DNA of 64,000 bases from NCBI RefSeq assembly GCF_001591765.1, contig NZ_BCVN01000004.1:32299-96298 (forward strand), written 5' to 3'. Within the stretch, counting starts at the first letter, position 1. The number at the start of each line of letters is the position of its first letter. The notes under the pieces were generated by a model, which saw nothing but the letters and a program-made list of their open reading frames with translations, searched no databases and was not told the DNA's origin. This DNA comes from Pseudolactococcus raffinolactis NBRC 100932. GTDB taxonomy: Bacteria > Bacillota > Bacilli > Lactobacillales > Streptococcaceae. Both the position numbers and the translations under genes were made by a program. Of the stretch, positions 1 through 7,178 are shown in pieces.

Positions 1-867
1 ACCATCTTCCGCACGCTCTTTGAGCTCAGCACGGACATTGCGCTCCATAGCTGGGATGATCTTTGATTTGAGGGCTTCGTTGATAGCTGTTTTCAGGTAA
101 GCATTGGTTTTAGCGTTGTAGCGACTCTCAAACATAAGCGTCATCTTATCGACATTATGCTCAAACTTAACCGTCAAAATCCCAAGCTTTTCACCACGGT
201 TAACCGCCAAAACCCGATAATTCGGGATTTCAGACAGTTTATCCGAAAAATCATAGTAAATCTGGAAGACATTTTTCTCATCCAAACTACCATCTTTTTC
301 AGTTGTCATTAAACGTGAATTTTGTTTAATCTCATTCAACACCCAAGCCCGCATCTTCACATCTTCAGAAATGGCCTCAGATAAAATATCAAGGGCTCCT
401 GAGATAGCATCACTAGCTGATGGGACCTCTTCGTTTAGATAGCCTTCAGCACTTGTTGCGACGTCACCATTTTGCATGATGACCTTGGCCAAACCAAATA
501 AACCACGCTCCTTAGCGATCATCGCTTTCGTCCGACGTTTGGTTTTATAAGGGAGGTAAAATTCTTCAACTTCTGACAATTTTTCAGCCGCTAAGATATT
601 CTTCTTGAGGTCATCTGACAGCTTACCCAGTTCTTCAATTTTCGTAAGAACTGCCGTTTTACGCTCATCTAATTTGATGGCACGGTCATTTTCGTCCACG
701 ATGGCCTTGATTTGAACCTCATCCAAATCACCTGTCGCTTCTTTCCGGTAACGCGCGATAAAGGGAATGGTATTGCCTTCGCTAGTTAGGTCTAAAACCT
801 GCTGGATTTGCTTAGGTGAAATTGACAATAAAGCTGAAATTTTCTCGATTTGTTCATTAGTTTTCAT
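1..867 (-). CDS. tex: Tex-family RNA-binding transcription accessory protein, N-terminal part
   Basis: Unbroken reading frame of 289 codons from an ATG at 867 running off the left edge of the window, so only the N-terminal part is present. The protein begins MKTNEQIEKISALLSISPKQ and continues with IPFIARYRKEATGDLDEVQ, the typical opening of Tex/YqgF-type proteins, which bind nucleic acid through a C-terminal S1 domain (outside the window). Tex proteins act in the cytoplasm and influence transcription and stress tolerance. There is no ribosome binding site; an extended -10 box ends 6 nt before the ATG, suggesting a leaderless mRNA. Before the mobile elements inserted, this gene followed sufB by roughly 100 bp. 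Confidence 0.93.
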   Translation of the reverse strand, partial: MKTNEQIEKISALLSISPKQIQQVLDLTSEGNTIPFIARYRKEATGDLDEVQIKAIVDENDRAIKLDERKTAVLTKIEELGKLSDDLKKNILAAEKLSEVEEFYLPYKTKRRTKAMIAKERGLFGLAKVIMQNGDVATSAEGYLNEEVPSASDAISGALDILSEAISEDVKMRAWVLNEIKQNSRLMTTEKDGSLDEKNVFQIYYDFSDKLSEIPNYRVLAVNRGEKLGILTVKFEHNVDKMTLMFESRYNAKTNAYLKTAINEALKSKIIPAMERNVRAELKERAEDG

Positions 868-873
868 TATGCT

Positions 874-882
874 ATTATACCA
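874..882 (-). promoter_or_regulatory. Extended -10 promoter of tex
   Basis: Minus-strand TGGTATAAT (extended -10, TGnTATAAT) with only 6 nt between the box and the ATG of tex. No -35 match is visible, and the T-tract of the terminator at 882-909 abuts the box. Transcription from here would start at or very near the ATG. Confidence 0.6.
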
Positions 883-909
883 AAAAAAGGCCTGCTCTGC
901 CTTTTTTTT
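882..909. terminator. Bidirectional rho-independent terminator upstream of tex
   Basis: AAAAAAAGGC and GCCTTTTTTT form a 10-bp stem around a 7-nt loop. It has A and T tracts on both sides, so it can work in both directions and insulates tex from the inserted elements. Confidence 0.75.
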
Positions 910-925
910 CTATTTTAAAGTAAGC

Positions 926-961
926 AAAAAGCCTTATAGATAAAATGTTTGTATGGCTTTA
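926..961 (-). terminator. Probable terminator between the element remnant and tex (ancestral sufB terminator)
   Basis: AAAAAGCC at 926-933 pairs with GGCTTTATT at 955-963; read on the minus strand the hairpin is followed by a T-run. It lies outside the left attachment scar, so it was probably the native terminator of sufB before integration. Confidence 0.5.
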
Positions 962-971
962 TTGGTCATAA

Positions 972-990
972 CCTACAGCCCCTTCCATTT
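972..990. repeat. Left attachment-site scar (degenerate copy of the sufB 3' end)
   Basis: CCTACAGCCCCTTCCATTT matches the last codons of sufB at 15976-15995 apart from two or three bases. It marks the outer left boundary of the tandem integrated elements. Confidence 0.75.
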
Positions 991-1085
991 AGGATTTTTA
1001 ATATCCGTATAATCACAAATACTGTTATACCTAGGGCTATAGAGATTTTTTAGAAATAAAAACTCATATATTAAGCTATATTTTT

Positions 1086-1102
1086 ACAAATAGATAGTAT
1101 TT
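1086..1102. repeat. Integrase arm-type repeat, outer remnant, left end
   Basis: ACAAATAGATAGTATTT, one of four copies, each just inside an element end (others at 2565, 2769 and 15876). Position and repetition suggest arm-type integrase binding sites. About 110 bp of flanking sequence is also shared with 2673-2790. Confidence 0.6.
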
Positions 1103-1736
1103 AGATAATATTCTTATTACTATCTGTTTCTTGTTTTGTATTTTTTAACATCTCATATCTGACATCATACACAAATAACAATATTTGTTTTTTATTAAAT
1201 GTAAATATTAGAGATACAAGATAAAATAAATATATAACGAGACCTAAGGATGCTAATAAATCGCATATCCTCAACATAACATCTTGTTGGGTTATTCCAG
1301 AAATATCAGTCAAAAACGTACTTACTTCTTTCTCTGGCAATTCTTTTATAAAAATGTCAAAAAATTTAACAAGTAAATTAAATACTCCGCCTATAATTAA
1401 TACCAACAAAGTTACAAATACTCCTGTAGCCCATGTTGCAAAAATCCTTGTTTTATTTATATATTTTTCTAATTCATTTATCGTTTCGTTGATAATTTCT
1501 ATATTTGTATCAGGAGAATCTAACATTTTTTCAATAGCTTTTAGCTTCATTTTCTCATGATTCTTCTTGCACCTTTTTGAATAAAAATAGCAAACTCCTG
1601 ATATTATGATCATTGTTAATATAATTGGTATATTGGCACTATTTTGTTTATCAACTGCTAATATTATATATATTATGCAGACTATCATAACAAACAGAGA
1701 ACCATAGTAAGAACTCTTTTCTTCCCAACCAAACAT
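1101..1736 (-). CDS. Hypothetical multi-pass membrane protein (element cargo)
   Basis: 211 residues. Hydrophobic segments lie near residues 12-30, 38-55, 97-125 and 155-180, with a charged stretch in between (about residues 55-90), so four membrane helices are likely. I recognise no family. It sits just inside the left attachment scar, the place where phage satellites often carry accessory genes, and is very AT-rich like its surroundings. A defence or superinfection-exclusion role is possible but nothing in the sequence proves it. No convincing ribosome binding site precedes the ATG. Confidence 0.6.
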   Translation of the reverse strand: MFGWEEKSSYYGSLFVMIVCIIYIILAVDKQNSANIPIILTMIIISGVCYFYSKRCKKNHEKMKLKAIEKMLDSPDTNIEIINETINELEKYINKTRIFATWATGVFVTLLVLIIGGVFNLLVKFFDIFIKELPEKEVSTFLTDISGITQQDVMLRICDLLASLGLVIYLFYLVSLIFTFNKKQILLFVYDVRYEMLKNTKQETDSNKNII

Positions 1737-1846
1737 TTTATAGTCTTATAATATTTTTTTCCTTATTGCTTTATAATAATCACTCATTATAATTATATCC
1801 TCAATATTCTATTATACTCATTATATCAAAAAAAATTTAAAATAAA

Positions 1847-1866
1847 AGCCCGTCCTAGGACGGGCT
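1847..1866 (-). terminator. Terminator after the remnant head-closure gene
   Basis: AGCCCGTCCTAGGACGGGCT is a perfect 20-bp palindrome followed on the minus strand by a T-rich tract. Confidence 0.75.
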
Positions 1867-1903
1867 AAACTTAAATAGAAATATCAGTTTCAGTTATTCT
1901 AAT

Positions 1904-2232
1904 TTATTTTGTAGCTTTCACCACCAAAACCATATACTCTTTAAAAGCTGTATCAGGATTGATTTTGACAATATTGCACCTTTTATCCTTCCACTTCACC
2001 AACATTTTATTAGTGATAACCTGTTTCTTAATTTGAGATATCACAATTCCATTGTATCTTCAAAGGTAGTACCTTTATAATCTTTAATATTTTGAGCACG
2101 TATTTTAATTTTAACCCAACATGAAAATAATTCTGTTTCAGTTTCATCTGACGGATCTGGTCCATTTACTGATTCAATTTTTATAAAAGTAATATGGTCA
2201 TTCAATTCATTAGTATTTTTAATGAGTGGCAT
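1904..2232 (-). pseudogene. Frameshifted head-closure gene of a decayed element
   Basis: Starts at ATG 2232 with MPLIKNTNEL, closely matching the start of the intact head-closure gene (MPLIKNVNEL, ATG at 3671). The first frame stops at 2041. A -1 shift near there continues with VISQIKKQVITNKMLVKW and ends at 1904 with MVLVVKATK. The whole sequence is therefore a phage head-closure/adaptor protein of about 109 residues broken by one frameshift. It shows that the 972-2655 stretch is what is left of a second head-encoding element. Confidence 0.7.
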
Positions 2233-2370
2233 AATAAGCATATCGCATTTGCTGGATCAATGACCGTACTGTGATTGGTATACCCTCACTATTTTTTTAT
2301 CGATTTAAATATAGTGACACCGACCAATCAAACTACTTGTAATTTTCAATCTTGCACTCTATAGATATAT
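2219..2370 (-). pseudogene. 3' fragment of a head-tail connector gene
   Basis: About 150 bp aligns with the 3' end of the intact connector gene (3658-3800), including the stop codon that overlaps the start of the head-closure gene and a shared run reading GACACCGACCAATCAAACT. The 5' part is missing, so this is a truncated relic of the same module. Confidence 0.7.
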
Positions 2371-2430
2371 TGAAACATTTAAAAATTATCGATATTTCGA
2401 TATACGGCTTGCTCCCTAATGTTTTAAGCC

Positions 2431-2565
2431 GGGCCATTAATAAATGAGGTTTAAAAACGATTAGGGTATGAAGACTTTAAAACGGTCATGAACATTTATA
2501 ACTACGTTAGATCACAACAAGATGAAAATACTCGTCAAAAGCTCGCAGATTATTTAAACTCCTGA
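2431..2565 (+). pseudogene. 3' fragment of a tyrosine integrase gene
   Basis: Aligns with the last ~130 bp of the intact integrase (15740-15876). The segment encoding the tyrosine region (TTMNIYSHVTPQQ in the intact gene) is recognisable as MNIYNYV, and both copies end in YLN(S/F) followed by TGA. The rest of the gene is deleted, so the outer element lost everything between its connector and integrase ends. Confidence 0.75.
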
Positions 2566-2581
2566 CAAATAGATAGCATTT
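2565..2581. repeat. Integrase arm-type repeat, outer remnant, right end
   Basis: ACAAATAGATAGCATTT directly after the integrase relic, in the same position relative to the integrase stop as the copy at 15876. Confidence 0.6.
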
Positions 2582-2605
2582 ATAAAAACACGAAACACAA
2601 AAAAC

Positions 2606-2636
2606 AAAAAGAACGCTCTCATATCAACGTTCTTTT
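2606..2636. terminator. Terminator of the integrase relic
   Basis: AAAAAGAACG and CGTTCTTTT form a stem with a 12-nt loop. The matching but weaker structure after the intact integrase lies at 15927-15960. Confidence 0.6.
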
Positions 2637-2654
2637 ATAATATAGTTAAACTAA

Positions 2655-2673
2655 CCCACAGACCCTTCCATTT
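2655..2673. repeat. Attachment site, left boundary of the intact island
   Basis: CCCACAGACCCTTCCATTT, a diverged copy of the sufB 3' end (15976-15995). It separates the decayed outer element from the intact island. Confidence 0.75.
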
Positions 2674-2768
2674 AAGCTTTTGATATCCGTATAATCACAA
2701 ATACTGTTATATCAAGGGTTATAGAGATATTTCCGAGGATAAAAACTCATATATTAAGCTATATTTTT

Positions 2769-2785
2769 ACAAATAGATAGCATTT
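2769..2785. repeat. Integrase arm-type repeat, intact island, left end
   Basis: ACAAATAGATAGCATTT followed by the partial repeat AGATAGCATTTTT; mirrors the doubled copy at 15876-15906. Confidence 0.6.
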
Positions 2786-2842
2786 AGATAGCATTTTTAT
2801 ACGTAAGTATAGAAAGCCCTTGCTTTTTTTAATATACTACTT

Positions 2843-3187
2843 TTAAGTAACGGTAAAAAAATTGGCACAAGCTGGACATCTTTTATTACCTAGCCTTGTT
2901 CCTCTTGGAGCTTGTGTCAAATGCACTAATTTTTTATCTAGATCCCAACAATTTGAACAATATGGATTTTCATCATCCTGTAAATAATATGCTCCATTCT
3001 TAAAGCTTAAGTTCCCAGATATTTCATTAGCTCTTTCAATCTCTTCAAACTTCAATCTTAGTTCTCTATTTTCATCTAAAATTGAGTATGCTTGTTGCTG
3101 TAATTCCATTAGTGTACCAATTGCTTGTACGTTGTCAATTCCTATCAATACATCTTTTAAAGTTGAAAAACTATCGGTTATTCCCAT
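2843..3187 (-). CDS. Hypothetical coiled-coil/zinc-ribbon protein (island cargo)
   Basis: 114 residues. The N-terminal two thirds is helical with heptad-like hydrophobics (LMELQQQAYSILDENRELR). The C-terminus has two Cys pairs, CSNC and CPAC, about 25 residues apart, as in a zinc ribbon. The ATG at 3187 has a good ribosome binding site (GAGG, 8 nt spacing) and its own extended -10 (TGGTATAAT) directly after the terminator at 3223-3247, so it is a separately expressed gene. It occupies the cargo position between the head genes and the attachment site. Function is unknown; small coiled-coil Zn proteins of this shape are common in accessory DNA. Confidence 0.7.
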   Translation of the reverse strand: MGITDSFSTLKDVLIGIDNVQAIGTLMELQQQAYSILDENRELRLKFEEIERANEISGNLSFKNGAYYLQDDENPYCSNCWDLDKKLVHLTQAPRGTRLGNKRCPACANFFTVT

Positions 3188-3222
3188 TACATTACCTCAC
3201 TTCTCTATTGCATCTATTATAC

Positions 3223-3247
3223 CAAAAAACACGCCGTAAGACGTGCT
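3223..3247 (-). terminator. Terminator at the end of the island late operon
   Basis: Minus-strand CACG...CGTG hairpin followed by TTTTTT, then immediately TGGTATAAT, the promoter of the cargo gene. Confidence 0.65.
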
Positions 3248-3314
3248 AACTTCTAATTTTATATCTTTCACCACCAAGACCATATACTCTTTAAAAACTG
3301 TATCAAGTTTGACT

Positions 3315-3671
3315 TTAACTTACCTTTCCTTTGACCTCCTCGCATACAAGTGTGTCATATTCTTTTTCAGATACATCTCTATAGATCTCTTTCACAGAAT
3401 AAGTCTGAGTATCTGAATCAAAGGTCAAATAATCACCATGAGAAATTACATTTTTTTGGTAGTGTCTAATAGCTACTTGGACTTTGTTGTCTGCCCAATT
3501 TGCACCACCAGTATAAGTATTTGTTACTGATCGTTTTAATACTTTACCCCAAATGGTAGCTTTATCTTCATATCCAATAACTACTGTATCACCAATCTTA
3601 TTTTTTCCATATTTTGGCTGTTTAAAGTGGATTCTACTCGTCAATTCATTCACATTCTTAATGAGTGGCAT
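3315..3671 (-). CDS. Phage head-closure (adaptor-type) protein
   Basis: 118 residues from ATG 3671, preceded by GAGGTG at 8 nt. An upstream in-frame start is possible but has no such site. The start overlaps the connector stop by 14 nt, the usual coupling in head-completion modules. The beta-rich sequence (VAIRHYQKNVISHGDYLTFD) fits small head-tail adaptor/stopper proteins that seal the portal and receive the tail. After the stop, 3251-3314 still encodes the C-terminal peptide of a different head-closure allele (ending MVLVVKDIKN), so this gene appears to have been replaced by recombination. Confidence 0.7.
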   Translation of the reverse strand: MPLIKNVNELTSRIHFKQPKYGKNKIGDTVVIGYEDKATIWGKVLKRSVTNTYTGGANWADNKVQVAIRHYQKNVISHGDYLTFDSDTQTYSVKEIYRDVSEKEYDTLVCEEVKGKVS

Positions 3672-3942
3672 AATAAGCACCTCGCATCTGCTGGATAAGC
3701 GATTGAACCGTGATAGGCATACGCTCACTAGTTGCTTCTTGTCGGTTTAAATACCAATGTTGCGCTAATAGCGACACCGACCAATCAAACTGCTTGTAGC
3801 CCTCAATCTCCCCCTCTAAGGCTTCACTATCTATGGCACTCTTAATATATGAACTTGCTGTATAAATTAATTGATCGATTAAATCATCATCTAAATCATG
3901 ATCGATACGCAGACTATTTTTTACATCTTCTATTTTTACCAC
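3658..3942 (-). CDS. Phage head-tail connector protein (gp6-like)
   Basis: 94 residues with a GTG start at 3942 and AGAGGT seven nt upstream. The sequence (VKNSLRIDHDLDDDLIDQLI, then a helix with SYIKSAI, then LLAQHWYLNR) is typical of HK97 gp6-like DNA-packaging/connector proteins that form a ring under the portal. It is separated from the capsid gene by a terminator and the ACGT-palindrome array and overlaps the head-closure gene downstream. It would present the interface for helper-phage tails. Confidence 0.78.
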   Translation of the reverse strand: MVKIEDVKNSLRIDHDLDDDLIDQLIYTASSYIKSAIDSEALEGEIEGYKQFDWSVSLLAQHWYLNRQEATSERMPITVQSLIQQMRGAYYATH

Positions 3943-3962
3943 TATTTACCTCTTTCTATATT

Positions 3963-4279
3963 GCCCAACGTTGGGCTTTTTAAAATAGGACAACGTTGTC
4001 TTATTTAGGAACAACCGCACGTGCGGTTTCTGATATTGTAGAAACAATGAATAGGTTAGTTTTTGGCAAATGTTGCAACGTTGCAATATTCAAATATGAC
4101 TATATCGTCAAATTCTGCCACGTGGCGGAATTTAAATGCGACCACGTGTCCGTATTTGTGAACGTTCACACATTACGCCAAATTCTGACTCGGGTCATAA
4201 TTTACTGTTTCCAGTCTAAATGACTGAACGTTTAGTCATATTTCCAAACGTTGCCAAATGTTGACACGTGGCAACATTT
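3963..4279. repeat. Array of about ten ACGT-centred palindromes
   Basis: Perfect inverted repeats at 3963-3976 (14 bp), 3989-4000 (12), 4013-4028 (16), 4073-4086 (14) and 4157-4170 (14). One-mismatch repeats at 4111-4132 (22 bp), 4220-4239 (20) and 4256-4279 (24). Weaker ones lie around 4145, 4191 and 4249. Nearly all are centred on AACGTT or CACGTG, but the arms differ, so they are not copies of one sequence. No credible gene is present. The array fills the only large gap in the late operon, between the capsid terminator and the connector gene. Confidence 0.85.
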
Positions 4280-4283
4280 AAAC

Positions 4284-4312
4284 AAAAAAGAAACGTACCA
4301 TAAGCACGCTTC
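4284..4312 (-). terminator. Terminator after the capsid gene
   Basis: On the minus strand GAAGCGT pairs with ACGTTTC (one G-T pair) around a 9-nt loop and is followed by TTTTTT. It lies just after the capsid stop at 4321. Confidence 0.65.
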
Positions 4313-4320
4313 CTTGTCTG

Positions 4321-5790
4321 TTATACGCCTGCTGGTGTCAATTCAATATAAACAGATGCGTTTTTATCAATTTTCTTATAGTCATTGCGAACAATCACCG
4401 CAAGACCTTGTGAATAATAATCGAATTTCTCCCATTGTGTTGTCACTTGGTTACGACGTGCCACAAATACAGACTGTGCAATATCACCCATAATCATTGG
4501 AAAAGTTCCAACTTTTGGATTGGCAAACAAAGCATCCGCAATCAATACCACTGGCATACCAAACAATGACTTACCACTAGGCGCTGTTACATCTGACTGT
4601 AAGAGATAGCGACCATCTGAATCTTTCAAAGTATCTAAATGATTAAATCCGCTTTGATTGAGGATCACCATTTTATTAAGCGCTGGATCAAGTACAACAT
4701 TATTAATTTGTTTCAAGTCGTCTAAAGTTGCGATTGCTTTTTTAGTGAAAGTTTTCAATAAATCAATAATATGCTTATTATCAGTATTTTCCACAAGCTT
4801 AACTAATTGGGCTTTGACTTCTTGAACAATCGGTACTTGTGAATCTTCAATGACTTCATTAGACAAAGCGATTTTACCAGCTCGGGTTTCTACCTTATAC
4901 TCAACTTGTGTAAACATATCCGCATCAATATCACCAATTTCAGCCAATTCAGCTTTAGTTGCTAAAACTGCTTGTTGGTTAGTTGCTACTGGGTATTTAC
5001 CTTGACCATTTGAAACAGTTTTAACTGTCGCATATTGGGCTAAATTGTAATTTGAGCGTTTAAGATCGAATACTTCCCCAATAATTTCTTGTGGCACTAC
5101 CGCAGCCGCATTTTCAGTTGTGATGCCATCACGTTCTTCACCTTGTGAACGGATATAATTTTCATAGCCACGGATTTCAGTTTGTTTGTTGTCAATTAAA
5201 GTTTTTTCCATTGTTTTATTCTCCTTTTGTGTCTTAGATTTCGATTCTAAGGCATTTTCGTTGCCATTTGCTTGGTTGTTATCCATAAACGCTTCATAAG
5301 AACGCTTATCTACTTGAACATTTGTACTATCATAAGCTGGGATAGTCACAACACTAATTTCATTTAATGCTTTCATTTTTTCAATAGATCGCACCGTACT
5401 ACCATCTTCTGCTTTGTCGAATGAGTCCACTCCCAATACAAAACCAAAACTCATGGCATCCAAAATCTTTTTTGAGACATTCTCATAGACATCATTTGCA
5501 TAAGAGGTATTGGGCAGGTCAGCTTCAAAATGTAACCCTACTTCATCCACCTCTAATTTAAGTGTATTGGCTTTAGTACTAGCCAATGGCTTAGAATAAT
5601 CATGCCCATATAGCAGAAATACATTTGATAAATCTACTTCTTTTAAAGCTTCTGGTGTAATGACTTCCACAAAGCCACCTAAATCTTTTGAGGGCTGGCC
5701 AAACTTCAAGGCATAGCCTGATATTTTCTTACCTTCACCTTCTGTTTCAGTTTGTGGCGCATCCGCTGATAAATCAGCTTCCTCCGTCAA
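4321..5790 (-). CDS. HK97-type prohead protease fused to major capsid protein
   Basis: 489 residues from a TTG at 5790 (no ATG is available). The start overlaps the portal stop by 17 nt, so translational coupling is likely. Residues about 20-165 are an S78-type prohead protease (ISGYALKFGQPS, the LLYGHDY histidine, then LNEISVVTIPAYDST). After a linker, residues 194-489 are an HK97-fold capsid protein (EERDGITTENAAAVVPQEI, VETRAGKIALSNEVIEDS). An internal ATG at codon 194 has its own strong ribosome binding site, so free capsid protein is probably also made. Fusing protease and capsid allows delivery and self-cleavage of the protease during prohead assembly. Confidence 0.85.
   Translation of the reverse strand: MTEEADLSADAPQTETEGEGKKISGYALKFGQPSKDLGGFVEVITPEALKEVDLSNVFLLYGHDYSKPLASTKANTLKLEVDEVGLHFEADLPNTSYANDVYENVSKKILDAMSFGFVLGVDSFDKAEDGSTVRSIEKMKALNEISVVTIPAYDSTNVQVDKRSYEAFMDNNQANGNENALESKSKTQKENKTMEKTLIDNKQTEIRGYENYIRSQGEERDGITTENAAAVVPQEIIGEVFDLKRSNYNLAQYATVKTVSNGQGKYPVATNQQAVLATKAELAEIGDIDADMFTQVEYKVETRAGKIALSNEVIEDSQVPIVQEVKAQLVKLVENTDNKHIIDLLKTFTKKAIATLDDLKQINNVVLDPALNKMVILNQSGFNHLDTLKDSDGRYLLQSDVTAPSGKSLFGMPVVLIADALFANPKVGTFPMIMGDIAQSVFVARRNQVTTQWEKFDYYSQGLAVIVRNDYKKIDKNASVYIELTPAGV
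5209..5227 (-). promoter_or_regulatory. Internal ribosome binding site and start inside the protease-capsid gene
   Basis: AAAGGAG at 5227-5221, nine nt, then ATG at 5211-5209, in frame at codon 194 exactly where the capsid domain begins (MEKTLIDNK). It would yield a separate 296-residue capsid protein. Confidence 0.7.
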
Positions 5791-6988
5791 TCGTTTCTCT
5801 TATTCCATTTTTCTCCTCTTTCTCACTAAATTGATACTTTTCAAGGGCATCAAGATAAGTGTAATTTAAGCTAGTAAGTAATCTATCCCCGCCATCTAAA
5901 GACGGCATCCCCAATTTTCCACGACCTTCATTTATTGTAATCAATGAACCTTTAACCTGATCCAAAATATTTTTAACCATTGTATCTGGGTCAGATTCCA
6001 ATAAGCGATCCGTGTTAAACCTGAAATTTTCGGCAACATCAGACTTTAATTTTCCATCAAATTCACTAACAAACACATTGAAATAGTGAATAAGCGTATT
6101 TTGAATATACATCAGATTACTTTGAACACTACTTGAATGTGCATTCTCAACACCTAGTCTCTCAGATGGAATGCCAAACGCTTTAGAAATTTGCTTAGTC
6201 GTCCAGTCACTAGAATTAACTAGTTTTAGAACATCCGTATTGATTTCTAGTGTCTGATAGTCCATAGTCTCATCAAGAATAATTGTACGTAAGGCATTAT
6301 CGCCATTGGATGCACTATTAGCTTCCTCAAATTTTTCACGTATCGCTTGCTTGGCTTTACCATCTAAATCTGACTTATGGACTTTCAAAATACCACTACC
6401 ATTAACACCTTTTGAGAAGAAACTAAACCACGTTTTATTTCCAGCATGTTGGATCTTCATTTCATCACGTAAGGCATATAATGGTGAAATACCAGTCAAG
6501 CCATCTTGTGAGAAATACTTGAAATGGAGTATATCTTGATTATTTAGACGGCGTTTACTGTCACCAACCGTATAATAGACCTTGCCATTATCAGCTTGTT
6601 TGACGGTTACAGATGAATTAGGTAATAGATGCAACTCCGATATTTTATTATCTTGTCGCTTGATTTCCGCAAAACTATTACCATTCAAAAGCATATTAAC
6701 CACTAGAGCGAATTTAAAGTGCCATCCGTCCATCTCAGAATTAGGCTTCTCGTTCAATAGCTTTATCAATTCATCATCAGCTTGTGGCATACTAGCTTTA
6801 ATCAACTGAAGCGGACTAGATGATATATCACTTGCAATAATCTTAACTGCCGTAAAGACATCACTATTTCTGATAGAGTTGGCACTAGTATAACTAGTAG
6901 TGTAATCGTCTGACTGAATACTAACTACATGATCTAAAAATGGATCTCCTGTAGTCGATTGAGTGTTTCCTGTTTTAAAAAATGACAT
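5774..6988 (-). CDS. Phage portal protein, HK97 family
   Basis: 404 residues from ATG 6988 (MSFFKTGNTQ), chosen because GGAGG lies at ideal spacing upstream; an earlier in-frame start at 7012 has none. Family marks include SDVFTAVKIIASDISSSPLQL near the N-terminus, MLLNGNSFAEI, the FKYFSQDGLTGISPL segment and SKAFGIPSERLGV. The portal is the dodecameric ring through which DNA enters and leaves the head and to which the connector binds. It follows the DUF1056 gene closely and overlaps the protease-capsid gene. Confidence 0.92.
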   Translation of the reverse strand: MSFFKTGNTQSTTGDPFLDHVVSIQSDDYTTSYTSANSIRNSDVFTAVKIIASDISSSPLQLIKASMPQADDELIKLLNEKPNSEMDGWHFKFALVVNMLLNGNSFAEIKRQDNKISELHLLPNSSVTVKQADNGKVYYTVGDSKRRLNNQDILHFKYFSQDGLTGISPLYALRDEMKIQHAGNKTWFSFFSKGVNGSGILKVHKSDLDGKAKQAIREKFEEANSASNGDNALRTIILDETMDYQTLEINTDVLKLVNSSDWTTKQISKAFGIPSERLGVENAHSSSVQSNLMYIQNTLIHYFNVFVSEFDGKLKSDVAENFRFNTDRLLESDPDTMVKNILDQVKGSLITINEGRGKLGMPSLDGGDRLLTSLNYTYLDALEKYQFSEKEEKNGIRETIDGGS

Positions 6989-6992
6989 TCTT

Positions 6993-7178
6993 TTAACCTC
7001 CTTTCTTTTCAAAATTTATTAATAATGCTAACCCAATAAGCGTGATGCCCAGCGCTAACAAACCATAATAAGCATTTGTCAGAAAGGATATAGCAAGATT
7101 AACAGCCATCAATCCTAGTAATAATAAGAGTGTATGGATATGACTAGAAAGAAAATTCTTCACTTTTATAAAATTCAT
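6993..7178 (-). CDS. DUF1056-type small phage membrane protein
   Basis: 61 residues from ATG 7178, with GGAG upstream; the longer frame upstream lies inside terL and lacks such a site. Two hydrophobic helices (LLLLLGLMAVNLAISFL and LLALGITLIGLALLI) after a basic N-terminus. Small proteins of this type are found between terL and portal in lactococcal and streptococcal phages; their role is unknown. Confidence 0.7.
   Translation of the reverse strand: MNFIKVKNFLSSHIHTLLLLLGLMAVNLAISFLTNAYYGLLALGITLIGLALLINFEKKGG

Noticed and set aside
3963..4279. CRISPR array
   Set aside because: The repeated units are palindromes with different arms and irregular spacing; there is no constant direct repeat and no cas gene.
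3996..4493. Two plus-strand ORFs of 75 and 80 codons across the palindrome array and capsid end
   Set aside because: No ribosome binding sites, and the first simply reads through the palindromes; they oppose the late operon.
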